Positions 9,651 through 17,180 of a stretch of 64,000 nucleotides of DNA are shown here, piece after piece. A model generated the notes under the pieces. That model was given only the letters and a program-made list of their open reading frames with translations, was not told the origin of the DNA and ran no database searches. Each line of letters begins with the position of its first letter. Position 1 is the stretch's first letter. Position numbers and translations under genes: made by a program. The DNA lies in contig JBEKHT010000002.1 in the NCBI GenBank assembly GCA_050012135.1, positions 75,841 through 139,840 of the forward strand, read 5' to 3'. The DNA is from JBEKHT01 sp050012135 (GTDB lineage Bacteria; Chloroflexota; Anaerolineae; Anaerolineales; RBG-16-64-43).

Positions 9651-9875
9651 ATGAAAAGCAGCAGCACGACCCACGGTAACTTCAGGACTCCGCCATCTGG
9701 TGGCGGCAGCTTCATGCCGCCGAGTGGCGGCGGCAGCTTCATGCCGCCGAGTGGTGGCGGCAGCTTCATGCCGCCGAGTGGTGGCGGCAGCTTCATGCCG
9801 CCGAGTGGTGGCGGCAGCTTCATGCCGCCGAGTGGTGGCGGCAGCTTCATGCCGCCTTGTTGCGGGGGCATCTAG
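9651..9875 (+). CDS. 74-residue peptide with six PPSGGGSFM repeats
   Basis: A strong ribosome-binding site, AAAAGGAGG, ends 6 nt before the ATG. The product has a 13-residue leader (MKSSSTTHGNFRT), six perfect copies of the nonapeptide PPSGGGSFM, then PPCCGGI. It has no signal peptide, TM segment or charged residues in the repeat part; the two cysteines are both in the C-terminal tail. I know no family for it. Leader, repeated unit and cysteine tail are compatible with a multi-core modified-peptide precursor or with a small structural repeat protein, but nothing nearby encodes a recognised modifying enzyme, protease or exporter. Encoded between a giant regulator and a LigA-like small protein. 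Confidence 0.65.
   Translation: MKSSSTTHGNFRTPPSGGGSFMPPSGGGSFMPPSGGGSFMPPSGGGSFMPPSGGGSFMPPSGGGSFMPPCCGGI
9690..9851 (+). repeat. six tandem copies of a 27-bp unit
   Basis: The 27-bp unit encodes PPSGGGSFM. Copies three to six are identical at the DNA level; copy one differs at the PPS codons and copy two at one third-codon position. Such near-identity implies recent expansion by slippage or recombination. Copies are contiguous with no spacers. Confidence 0.95.
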
Positions 9876-9907
9876 TCCTGGTCGTTGCGCATAGCTTCGG
9901 AGGCTCA

Positions 9908-10201
9908 ATGTCAGCAACAGGATTGAATCGACTTGTGGGAAGGGCAGTGGTGAGCGAACGGTTTTGCGCGGAGCTGCTCGACGGGCGCCGTGATGAGCTC
10001 CTTACGGGATACGACCTGAGCCCGGAGGAACACAGCGCGGTGATGGGAATGCATGCAGACGCCTTGCACGAGTTCGCGGCTGCGGTCGATCACCTGATAG
10101 TCACCAGCCAGAGCAAGGCGAATGTGCCCCAGTGGGCTCCGAGCGCAAACTCGCTCGTCTGGAGAATCCGCGAGCCGAACGGAGTTCCTCGGTCACGCTA
10201 G
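9908..10201 (+). CDS. small LigA-fold / NHLP-clan-like protein (Os1348 or Franean1_4349 type)
   Basis: A 97-residue protein with GGAGG 5 nt before its ATG. The first 65 residues follow the pattern of the small LigA-like family often annotated as Os1348 or Franean1_4349 family putative modified peptides: LNRLVGRAV, then LLDGRRDELLTGYDLSPEEH, then ADALHEFAAAVDHLI. In those families a helical LigA-like leader region precedes a variable tail. Here the tail (about residues 66-97) is SQSKANVPQWAPSANSLVWR and a basic end, with two tryptophans and no cysteine. Whether it is a peptide precursor, a binding partner of the neighbouring repeat peptide, or neither is unknown. Family assignment is by pattern only. 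Confidence 0.6.
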   Translation: MSATGLNRLVGRAVVSERFCAELLDGRRDELLTGYDLSPEEHSAVMGMHADALHEFAAAVDHLIVTSQSKANVPQWAPSANSLVWRIREPNGVPRSR

Positions 10202-10444
10202 GCGCCTCTCGATTCTCGCTGTTTTGTTGCCAGAGGCGACTTGTTGCATCCGAGACCGAGAGACGTGAGTCAGAGGAGGCCCGATGAGCGATCGGGCCAC
10301 GGCTTCGAGGATCCTGTGTGAGGGATTCCGGTTGATTTCGGTTAGCGATAGGGTGATGGAAGAACAGCTGGTTGGCTGATTGCTCGGGGCGCGCCCCAGG
10401 GGGTGGCGCGCCCAGCAACCAGGAGGCCGAAAACCACTGCGATC

Positions 10445-11803
10445 ATGACGACTGAGAGAACGGATTCTGTGGAAAAGATCCCTAGCATTGCTGAGGGAGG
10501 CGAGAATTTGCCTCCCGGTTTCAACTCCGTGCCCAGTTCAATGGCAGATCGAACCCTAGATGTGGGGGGCGCTCTTTGGAACGTCCTACGCATGGCTGGG
10601 CGTGCGATAGGTGCAGACCTATCTCAAATCTATTTACTGGATGGGGAGCAAGGGAATCTCAGCCTATCTGCGTCGATCCCCGATGGGGCTCAGGGATTCG
10701 GCGTGCCGCTTTCGATCGTCACTATTCTGAAGAACGCAATCGACACCAACTCTCCGGCGCGGTTGAACCGATCTGAATTGGGACCCGATTGGAGCCACAC
10801 AAAAGTGCGAGCCGCTCTCTTTCTTCCCCTCGTTTGGGATGGGACGCCGTTGGGGGGGATGGCCTTCCTCTGGTCGGATGAGGGGCTGGAGAGAGGTGAG
10901 GGCTCCTTGGACATGGGTGCGCTCCTGGCTCCGCAAGTAGCCCTTTCCATAGAGAATGCAAAGCTGCGCGAGGCTCTCGAGAGGACACGCACTGAGTTGA
11001 TGAGTCAAGTTCAAGAGCTTATTGGAACGATTCAGCGGACCCAACATGAGGCTCGGGAATCGTCGGAGCAAACCCTGCTCTTCGGGCAAAGGCTCCGCAC
11101 TCCTCTGACCACACTTGAACTCTACCTGGACCTTATCTGCGACCACCCGGACCGGGCGCGCGATTACGCGGAGGTGCTAGGCCGGGAAATCAAGCGAATG
11201 CAGTCGATGGTAGAGGAGATGTTTACACTTGGCCAGGCGCAGGTAGCCAAGGTTGAGCCGGATCGAACAACCGTTGATCTCTCAGTGCTGGCTCGCGAGA
11301 TCGTGAGTTCAACGGAGGTCCTCGCGAAATCTCAAGGCCAGATGCTTCGCCTGAGACTGGATCCCTCATGCCCATTGGTCAGCGCCGACCTGCAGATGCT
11401 AAAGCAGGCTATCGCGAACTTGCTTGCAAACGCCGTTCAATACACACCCAGAGGCGGGAGAGTTAGCTTGACCGTCGAGCCCCGCTTCCGAGGGGGTCGA
11501 ACGTGGGCAACGGTGACGATTTCAGATACGGGCTATGGCATCTCGCATGATGAGCTCGGCCACATCTTCGAGGCTTTCTACCGGGGAAAGGCGGCGAGGG
11601 TTTCGGAGGTCGCGGGAATGGGCCTGGGATTGACGATCAGCCGGAAGATTATCGAGACCCATGGCGGCAAGATCGAGGTTCAAAGTGCGGTCGGGGAAGG
11701 ATCCAATTTCACCATATGGCTCCCAGCTTGCGCAATTTCAGTCCAGATTGTGTCTCAACCCACCGACAATTCAATCAGGACGCGCGCTGAGCGGAAAACC
11801 TAG
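10445..11803 (+). CDS. GAF-domain histidine kinase homologue lacking the phosphoacceptor His
   Basis: A cytoplasmic protein of 452 residues with no TM segment. A GAF domain spans about residues 37-172, a coiled coil about 172-208, a DHp-like region about 208-270, and an HATPase_c domain about 275-435. ATP-binding boxes look intact: N box NLLANA near 325-330, G1 DTGYG at 361-365, G2 GMGLG at 391-395. The H box reads FGQRLRTPL at 213-221, with Gln215 where the phosphorylated histidine should be. It therefore probably cannot autophosphorylate at the usual site. A GTG at 10403 would add 14 residues; the start is uncertain. No response regulator is adjacent. A terminator follows. Confidence 0.82.
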   Translation: MTTERTDSVEKIPSIAEGGENLPPGFNSVPSSMADRTLDVGGALWNVLRMAGRAIGADLSQIYLLDGEQGNLSLSASIPDGAQGFGVPLSIVTILKNAIDTNSPARLNRSELGPDWSHTKVRAALFLPLVWDGTPLGGMAFLWSDEGLERGEGSLDMGALLAPQVALSIENAKLREALERTRTELMSQVQELIGTIQRTQHEARESSEQTLLFGQRLRTPLTTLELYLDLICDHPDRARDYAEVLGREIKRMQSMVEEMFTLGQAQVAKVEPDRTTVDLSVLAREIVSSTEVLAKSQGQMLRLRLDPSCPLVSADLQMLKQAIANLLANAVQYTPRGGRVSLTVEPRFRGGRTWATVTISDTGYGISHDELGHIFEAFYRGKAARVSEVAGMGLGLTISRKIIETHGGKIEVQSAVGEGSNFTIWLPACAISVQIVSQPTDNSIRTRAERKT

Positions 11804-11851
11804 TCCTGTTGCAGCCCGGCTGCCGAGAGAAGCGGGCAAGCATTGACGGAG

Positions 11852-11886
11852 AAAAGACCCAGGCTGGCTTATCGAGGTCTTTTTTT
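11852..11886 (+). terminator. rho-independent terminator after the kinase-like gene
   Basis: AAAAGACC pairs with GGTCTTTT across a 16-nt loop and the right arm runs into seven T residues. It ends the transcript carrying the kinase homologue. Confidence 0.7.
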
Positions 11887-11936
11887 CATTGCAGACCTCC
11901 GCTTGGGACCACTCGGACTTGGCCTGCGTGAAGGGG

Positions 11937-12800
11937 TTATTGCTGCTTCCCGATTCCCTTCTTGAGCTTCTTCCACTCACTTTGAAGGACCAAGGCGTCG
12001 ACCTCGAGAATCGGGCTTTCGCATAAGATTCTTCCTTCGCAATCGAGGTCCAGCAATGCCATGAGCAGATCGTGCATGCGTAGGTCGGCGTCCTTGAATG
12101 CCAGGTGGTTTCTTTCCCCCCTGGGGCCATACTCGATTCCGGAGAGGTGAATATGCAAACCCTTCAACGCCCTGGACCCCAGAGCGTGGTCGACGTGGTC
12201 CAGTACACTCCTCCATTCTCGGTAGGAGTTCATTGACCCATCCCCAGGGCGCGCATGCAAGTGGGCGAAATCCAGGCAGGGCTTCACTCCCTCGATCTCT
12301 TTGCTCATAGTGAGAACGTCATTTAGGGAGCCGAGCATCGCGCTTTTCCCCATGGTTTCGGGCCGGAGGATCACCTCGTTGCCGTCCCTCCGCAGCTCCT
12401 CCACGCAACGGCGTAATCGAGGCAGAGCAACTCGAATGACCTTTGTCGGTTCGTTCCCGAAGTAGGACCCGGGGTGGAACACGATGTCGGTCGCACCCGC
12501 CAAACGACCATAGTGGGCCGCATCCATTAGACGCTTGCGGCTTTTTGGCCATTCCTCCTTTGAGGCGTTCAGATTGATGAAATAGGGGGCGTGAACGCTC
12601 AGTGTGATCCCTTGTTGGTCCGCAGCTAGCCGGATGGTCTCGCACGTATCCTCGCTCACCCGAACTGATTGAACCCAGGCCAGTTCGAGCGCATCCAAGC
12701 CGAGCTGGGCGGTCCGCTGGATGCCTCCCACAGTTCCCCCTGGTTTCTTGGGCGTCGAGTGAGGACTTCCTACGGTCCCAAATCGAAAGGCGTTCCCCAT
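11937..12800 (-). CDS. endonuclease IV-like TIM-barrel protein
   Basis: A 287-residue protein resembling deoxyribonuclease IV (Nfo) and the wider xylose-isomerase-like TIM-barrel family. Landmarks are SVHAPYFINL near residue 68, DIVFHPGSYFG near 105, ILRPETMGK near 144, PCLDFAHLHAR near 175 and GLHIHLSG near 211, each on a barrel strand and carrying the metal-binding His, Asp and Glu residues expected of AP endonucleases. ILCESP near 260 supplies a late Glu. It would cut DNA 5' of abasic sites. The family also includes non-nuclease isomerases, so activity is likely rather than certain. It stands alone, 45 nt downstream of dgkA on the same strand. Confidence 0.75.
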   Translation of the reverse strand: MGNAFRFGTVGSPHSTPKKPGGTVGGIQRTAQLGLDALELAWVQSVRVSEDTCETIRLAADQQGITLSVHAPYFINLNASKEEWPKSRKRLMDAAHYGRLAGATDIVFHPGSYFGNEPTKVIRVALPRLRRCVEELRRDGNEVILRPETMGKSAMLGSLNDVLTMSKEIEGVKPCLDFAHLHARPGDGSMNSYREWRSVLDHVDHALGSRALKGLHIHLSGIEYGPRGERNHLAFKDADLRMHDLLMALLDLDCEGRILCESPILEVDALVLQSEWKKLKKGIGKQQ

Positions 12801-12845
12801 TTGCTATCCCCTCCAGCAGCGACCTCGTCCAACCAGGAAGCCGGA

Positions 12846-13250
12846 TTAGAGACCCAAGCGGCGCAGCATCGGGGGGCCGAGGACTGCCAAGCCCAACAAC
12901 ACTGAAGCGACCGATGCGATGAGCACCGCCCCAGCCCCGGCGTCCTTGGCTTGTGCGGCCAAAGGGCTCTTCTCTGGCGACACTAGGTCCACAAGTGCCT
13001 CGATGGCTGTGTTCACCAGTTCTGCGCCAAAAACCAGTCCCATGGCCAGGAAGAGGAGCCCCCAGCCTACCGCAGGAACCCCGACCCATATGGCCGACAG
13101 GACAACCAGGGCTGCTATTCCTACCTGGATTCGGGCATTTCGCTGCGACCTCAGGGTAGATCGCCATCCATCAAATGCATGCCCAAAAGCTCCCCAAAGG
13201 CTTCTCGAACGCTCTGTGTACGGATCTGGGATTCCCGATTGGTGTCTCAT
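12846..13250 (-). CDS. dgkA: diacylglycerol/undecaprenol kinase
   Basis: A 134-residue membrane kinase. Three hydrophobic helices and the signature AELVNTAIEALVDLVSPE (about residues 76-93), followed by AKDAGAGAVL, are characteristic of the DgkA/UndPK family, which phosphorylates diacylglycerol or undecaprenol with ATP at the membrane. In Gram-positive-like genomes the substrate is usually undecaprenol. Its ATG overlaps the stop of ybeY by four bases, the common ybeY-dgkA arrangement seen in Bacillus and relatives. Confidence 0.92.
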   Translation of the reverse strand: MRHQSGIPDPYTERSRSLWGAFGHAFDGWRSTLRSQRNARIQVGIAALVVLSAIWVGVPAVGWGLLFLAMGLVFGAELVNTAIEALVDLVSPEKSPLAAQAKDAGAGAVLIASVASVLLGLAVLGPPMLRRLGL

Positions 13251-13744
13251 TGTCTCGCCTTACCTTGTCCTGGCTGGATGCGCCCTTTGCGAAGGATCTC
13301 GTTCTGAATCTGCCACATTCTTGTCTTGCGGGATCGGGTGTCGTGGTCAAATCCAAGGAGATGAAGCACCCCGTGAACGACGAGCAGCTCAAGTTCTTGA
13401 GATAGCTCGTGGCCAGCATGGTCGGCTTGGCTTTTCGCTGTAGGGACCGATATGACCACGTCTCCCAGGTACCGAATTCCGCTTTCGGGATCGAACGTCT
13501 TCGAGGAGAAGGAAAGGACGTCGGTGGTCCGATGGACGGAACGAAACTCTCGGTTGAGATCTCGCAGTTCCTCATCTCCGACAAATGCAAGGGTGAGTGA
13601 ACAAGGGATCAGCGCGCCCGCAAGACTCAGGGTTTCCCGTGCCAGGAATCGCAGGTGAGTCCGGGGAACAACCCTGGAGTAGCGCGGCGCGCAGTAGATT
13701 CCAATCCTCGCGCGAGAACGGCAGACGTTAGTCCAGATCGTCAT
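13247..13744 (-). CDS. ybeY: endoribonuclease / rRNA maturation factor YbeY
   Basis: A 165-residue zinc-dependent RNase acting in 16S rRNA 3' maturation and ribosome quality control. The signature HGVLHLLGFDHD supplies His124, His128 and His134 for zinc. The preceding TTDVLSF motif at about 73-79 is also conserved. It overlaps the pgpH-like gene by 17 nt upstream and dgkA by 4 nt downstream, so pgpH-ybeY-dgkA form one translationally coupled unit, as in many Firmicutes. The N-terminal 25 residues are poorly conserved and an internal start is possible. Confidence 0.93.
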   Translation of the reverse strand: MTIWTNVCRSRARIGIYCAPRYSRVVPRTHLRFLARETLSLAGALIPCSLTLAFVGDEELRDLNREFRSVHRTTDVLSFSSKTFDPESGIRYLGDVVISVPTAKSQADHAGHELSQELELLVVHGVLHLLGFDHDTRSRKTRMWQIQNEILRKGRIQPGQGKARQ

Positions 13745-15854
13745 CGGAGGGCAGCGGCGCCAAGTGAGCTCCCTCGTCCTCAGGATACTTCAGGCGCGCG
13801 TGGAGGCTGCTTCGCAACGTCTCGGTGAGGGCTAGCCGAACCTGCTCCAGGTCTTTCAAGGTCAGGTCGGTGTCGTCAAACTGATGTTGGGCCAGGCGGT
13901 CTTCGATAAGGGTTCTTACGAGGGTCTCGATTTCCCCGGCGGTTTTGGGGGCAAGTGCCCTGAATTTCGCCTCGACCCCGTCCGCCAGCATTAGAAGTGC
14001 AGCCTCCTTGGATCGCGGACGTGGCCCTGGGTAATGGTAGAGGGATTCGTCCACTTGCGAAGCCTCTCCGCCGGCAGCTTTCAGCGCCAGGTTGTATTGG
14101 AAGCTGGCGCGCAGCGTTCCATGATGTTCAGGAATCAGATCTCGCACCCGGCTCGGCAGGTGGTTTCTCCGAGCTAGGTCGAGACCATCAATTACGTGTT
14201 GCATGATAAGCCTGGCGCTAGTCGAAGGATCGAGTTGATCGTGGGGGTTCCCCTCCGGCCCCTGATTCTCCACGAAGTACTTCGGCTTAGCTGCTTTCCC
14301 GGCGTCATGGTAAAGAGCTCCGACCCGCAAGAGAAGGGTGTTCGCGTTGATGGCCTCCCCCGCATGCTCGGCCAGATTGGCCACCTGCAGGCTGTGCTGG
14401 TAAGTGCCTGGTGCGTTCCGCAGAATCATTCGAAGAAGTGGTTGATCCGGGCGGGAGAGTTCAAGAAGCTGCATGTTCGTCGTGGTGTCAAAGAGGCTGC
14501 CAGCAAGGAGCAGAAGGCCGATAGCCAGGCTGCCCGACAGGAGCCCATTTCCGAGACTCGCTGCAGTCAACGTGAGTATTCCCGCCAGATCAGCTGAAGG
14601 TTCGGTGAGCCAGGTCATGAGCACGACAGCGACGCCCGCGAGCGAGCCGGCCAGCCCTGCCAGAAAGAAATTGAGTGGCCTTTCCGCGCGGCCCAGTGTG
14701 AGCACGGCCATCGATGAGCCAAGGGCCGCATACAGGGCCAGATCCAACCGACCTCCCGCAATCATCCCGGACAGGACGCCAATCAGGATACCGCTGAACA
14801 AACCTAGACCAGGGCCAAATAGCGCTGCCAGGCATAGCGACAGAGAAGCCGCCGGATAGAGAAAAGGCAAGACAGTGTGGCTTGGAATCATTACTTGCGC
14901 GCCAGCGATGAACAAGAGAAAGAAGAGCGAGAGCAGCAGGGCATGCCGAAACCGCAGGGGAGGGCGCATGCGTAGGGTTCGCATGTAGAGCATCAGCAGA
15001 GTTGTCACCAGGACCACAGCAAGCACATCGCTCAGGGTTGTGCGGGCGTCCAATCCACCCGAGTTGAGCCCGAGAGCCGTGATCGCTTCCAGGTCGGCCG
15101 CGGTGATGACTTTTCCCCGGGAGATCACCACCTGGCCCGAGACAAAGGATCGGGTGACCGGCGCGACCTTGCTGGCTACCTCTTGCTGCAGGGCCTCCGT
15201 GCTGGCCTTGTTGAAGAGACTGTTAGGTACAACCAAGTTGTGGACGAGATCTGCAACCAGGACTGCCTCGCTTTCCGGAAGGCTGAGGCTAACGTACGCT
15301 GGCAGGGAGTCGCGCGCGTCCGCAAGGCGATCGGGGCGGATCTCCTGGCGCATTACCTGCTCGAGGACGGAGGCGCACTGGGCCTGTACGAGTTGCCAGT
15401 CCACGTCGCTTAACTGAAGGACCTGAGAGGCCGTGCTCTCGTCCAGATGAACAACCGCCATGGACAGGAGATCCTGTACCTTCTGACTCGGGGTTGAGTA
15501 AGCATCCGCGCGGACGGCGGTGATGTAGGCCAGTGAGCTCACCAAGGATTGGGCCTGTTGGCGGGCGATATTTGGATCGGCCGGGTCGTAAACGGGGAGA
15601 ACTTGGCTGACCGCTTCTTGCCGCGCCTGATCAGTGAGAACTTGGCTTACGAAGGCCACGGACCGAGGGGCAAGCACATCTTGGGGCGCCACTTGGCCGA
15701 GGCTTAGCGACACAGAGCGCTCTCCAGGCATGATGGGCAGGGCGAGGAGGAGGGTCGAAGCAAGGGCTGTAGCTACCACCAGCGACCCCATGGGCAGGCC
15801 CTGAAGCAGGGGGCGAAGCCAGGAGAAAGAAGGGGTTCCGGATTGGGTGGTCAT
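13728..15854 (-). CDS. pgpH: 7TM-HD domain phosphodiesterase (PgpH-like)
   Basis: A 708-residue membrane protein with an N-terminal TM helix (about 22-40), an extracellular 7TMR-HDED region (about 50-275), seven TM helices (about 278-455) and a cytoplasmic HD domain (about 475-650). HD residues include His487 in YQHSL, His516-Asp517 in ALYHDAGK and His577-His578. Characterised members (Listeria PgpH) hydrolyse cyclic di-AMP to pApA. Architecture and length fit. It is the first gene of the pgpH-ybeY-dgkA unit and lies 33 nt after yqeY, possibly in the same transcript. Confidence 0.93.
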   Translation of the reverse strand: MTTQSGTPSFSWLRPLLQGLPMGSLVVATALASTLLLALPIMPGERSVSLSLGQVAPQDVLAPRSVAFVSQVLTDQARQEAVSQVLPVYDPADPNIARQQAQSLVSSLAYITAVRADAYSTPSQKVQDLLSMAVVHLDESTASQVLQLSDVDWQLVQAQCASVLEQVMRQEIRPDRLADARDSLPAYVSLSLPESEAVLVADLVHNLVVPNSLFNKASTEALQQEVASKVAPVTRSFVSGQVVISRGKVITAADLEAITALGLNSGGLDARTTLSDVLAVVLVTTLLMLYMRTLRMRPPLRFRHALLLSLFFLLFIAGAQVMIPSHTVLPFLYPAASLSLCLAALFGPGLGLFSGILIGVLSGMIAGGRLDLALYAALGSSMAVLTLGRAERPLNFFLAGLAGSLAGVAVVLMTWLTEPSADLAGILTLTAASLGNGLLSGSLAIGLLLLAGSLFDTTTNMQLLELSRPDQPLLRMILRNAPGTYQHSLQVANLAEHAGEAINANTLLLRVGALYHDAGKAAKPKYFVENQGPEGNPHDQLDPSTSARLIMQHVIDGLDLARRNHLPSRVRDLIPEHHGTLRASFQYNLALKAAGGEASQVDESLYHYPGPRPRSKEAALLMLADGVEAKFRALAPKTAGEIETLVRTLIEDRLAQHQFDDTDLTLKDLEQVRLALTETLRSSLHARLKYPEDEGAHLAPLPSDDDLD

Positions 15855-15887
15855 GGGCGGGGGGAAGGTTCCCGAGCGCGCGGAAAG

Positions 15888-16334
15888 TCATTCACTGAGG
15901 AGCTTGCGGACAGCATCGCTTGCCTCCCGACCATCTGCACGGCCCTGTAGCAAGGGAAGCAACACTTTCATCACCTTGCCCATGTCGGCCGGTCCCTTGG
16001 CATCCGTTTGCTGCATAGCCTGCTTAGCAAGCGCTTCCAGCTCCGCGCGCGAGATAGAAGGGGGGAGAAGTTGCTTGAGGAAATCAAGTTCCGCACGAGA
16101 TTCGCTAGCGATGTCAGGGCGCCCAGCCCGTTCCGCGTCCGCAATCGTCTCCTGACGAACCTTTAGCTCGCGCTGAAGAACGGACCGGAAACCCGCCTCA
16201 TCCAGCGGCATACGCTTTTCGACCTCGGCCAGTTTGATGGCGGAAAGAAGCATCCGCAAAGTTCGTTTGCGAACCTCGTCGCCCGCCCGCAGCGCGTCCT
16301 TGAGCGATTGTTCCAGATCCTGTTTGGTCACCAT
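15888..16334 (-). CDS. yqeY: GatB/YqeY domain protein
   Basis: A 148-residue protein homologous to the tail domain of GatB, with the typical helical pattern: LRMLLSAIKLAEVEKR near the N-terminus, VLQRELKVRQETIADAE, ELDFLKQLLPP, and GKVMKVLLP near the end. Free-standing YqeY proteins may bind tRNA or stabilise amidotransferases, but their job is not settled. The ATG at 16334 is preferred over one 30 nt upstream because a full promoter (TTGACC-18-TATAAT) places transcription initiation at that codon. Confidence 0.9.
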   Translation of the reverse strand: MVTKQDLEQSLKDALRAGDEVRKRTLRMLLSAIKLAEVEKRMPLDEAGFRSVLQRELKVRQETIADAERAGRPDIASESRAELDFLKQLLPPSISRAELEALAKQAMQQTDAKGPADMGKVMKVLLPLLQGRADGREASDAVRKLLSE

Positions 16335-16341
16335 GTCTGAG

Positions 16342-16371
16342 ATTATAAAGGTCACTGGACTCAATGGTCAA
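16342..16371 (-). promoter_or_regulatory. leaderless promoter of yqeY
   Basis: On the minus strand TTGACC (16371-16366) and TATAAT (16347-16342) are 18 nt apart, and the ATG at 16334 follows after 7 nt. No ribosome-binding site fits. The pgpH-ybeY-dgkA genes may also be served by it. Confidence 0.6.
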
Positions 16372-16615
16372 ATCCAGTGCGAAGGATGGAGCCAGCGACC
16401 ACGATGCCGCCCAAACGAGGTCCCGACCGCCAGTAGCCCCAAGATACGGTTGAGGCCCGACGGTTACCCAGGCAGACGGGATCGACGGGAGAAACGCAAG
16501 CCCTGAACCAGAAGTCGTGCAGCAACCGCCGAAGAATCCCGCTGAAAACGACATGTGGACACTCAGAGAGAACTAAGAGGGTTCCTGGTAGGATGCGCAT
16601 GAAAGGAGGGCCCTC

Positions 16616-16717
16616 ATGAAGCCAGTTCCTTCCCTGCTGGGATCGGCGACCCGGGGCGGGCAGCTCCGGATTTCCGGAACGAAGCTGGGACAAGAGCTTG
16701 TTGGATTGGCTGGATAA
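16616..16717 (+). CDS. possible 33-residue peptide
   Basis: An AAAGGAGGG motif ends 6 nt before an ATG that opens a 33-codon frame beginning MKPVPSLLGSATRGG. The strong ribosome-binding site is the only support; no family is recognised and coding bias cannot be judged at this length. It lies alone between yqeY and the second BTAD regulator. The remaining bases of this 800-nt interval hold no other candidate. Confidence 0.22.
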   Translation: MKPVPSLLGSATRGGQLRISGTKLGQELVGLAG

Positions 16718-16995
16718 GGCGGATTCTGGCGCTGGAGGCCGCAGCAGAGTGGGATCCATCTGAGAAGCTATCCCAGTTTGAGGCGCAAGGGCAAGTGAGA
16801 GTGGTCGTCCCGATGAACTGAACCATCTCAATCAAGACCTCAAGCTTGGTTGTGGTAGGAAGGTCCTTGGATCACAGGGGGATAGATCTGAGGGCCTTTC
16901 TTCTGTCATGCCCAAGGAAGCAACGCAGCGCACACTTTGTGCTTGGACGAATGGACGGCCGGAACGCTCGTCACAATGCTTGCAGTAGCAGTGTC

Positions 16996-17028
16996 TATAA
17001 TTGACATGACTGCAGAAAGGGAAGAATT
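16996..17028 (+). promoter_or_regulatory. possible promoter elements upstream of the second BTAD regulator
   Basis: A TATAAT (16996-17001) overlaps a consensus TTGACA (17001-17006). The latter has AGAATT 16 nt further on (17023-17028). Either could belong to a promoter for the gene at 17181; neither pairing is decisive. Confidence 0.3.
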
Positions 17029-17180
17029 GGATCTCTGATCAAGGTTCTCCCGCCAAGGGTTGGCAGCACGCATGAATAAAAGAATCCACTGATTTCACGA
17101 TCCCGTCAGATCGACCCAGAGTGGCGGGCGTAGCCCGGCTGGCAAAAGGGCGCCATCTTTGAGGTGGGGGGAGGCAACCC

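Noticed and set aside
9690..9851. Possible CRISPR array
   Set aside because: Units are contiguous with no spacers and keep a protein frame; it is a coding tandem repeat.
9531..9917. Minus-strand frame with tandem RRHEAAATT repeats
   Set aside because: It is the antisense reading of the 27-bp array; the plus frame has a strong ribosome-binding site and a sensible stop, the minus frame does not.
6086..11803. A conventional RiPP biosynthetic cluster
   Set aside because: No modifying enzyme, leader peptidase or exporter was found in the neighbourhood, so only the small genes themselves are reported as a candidate system.
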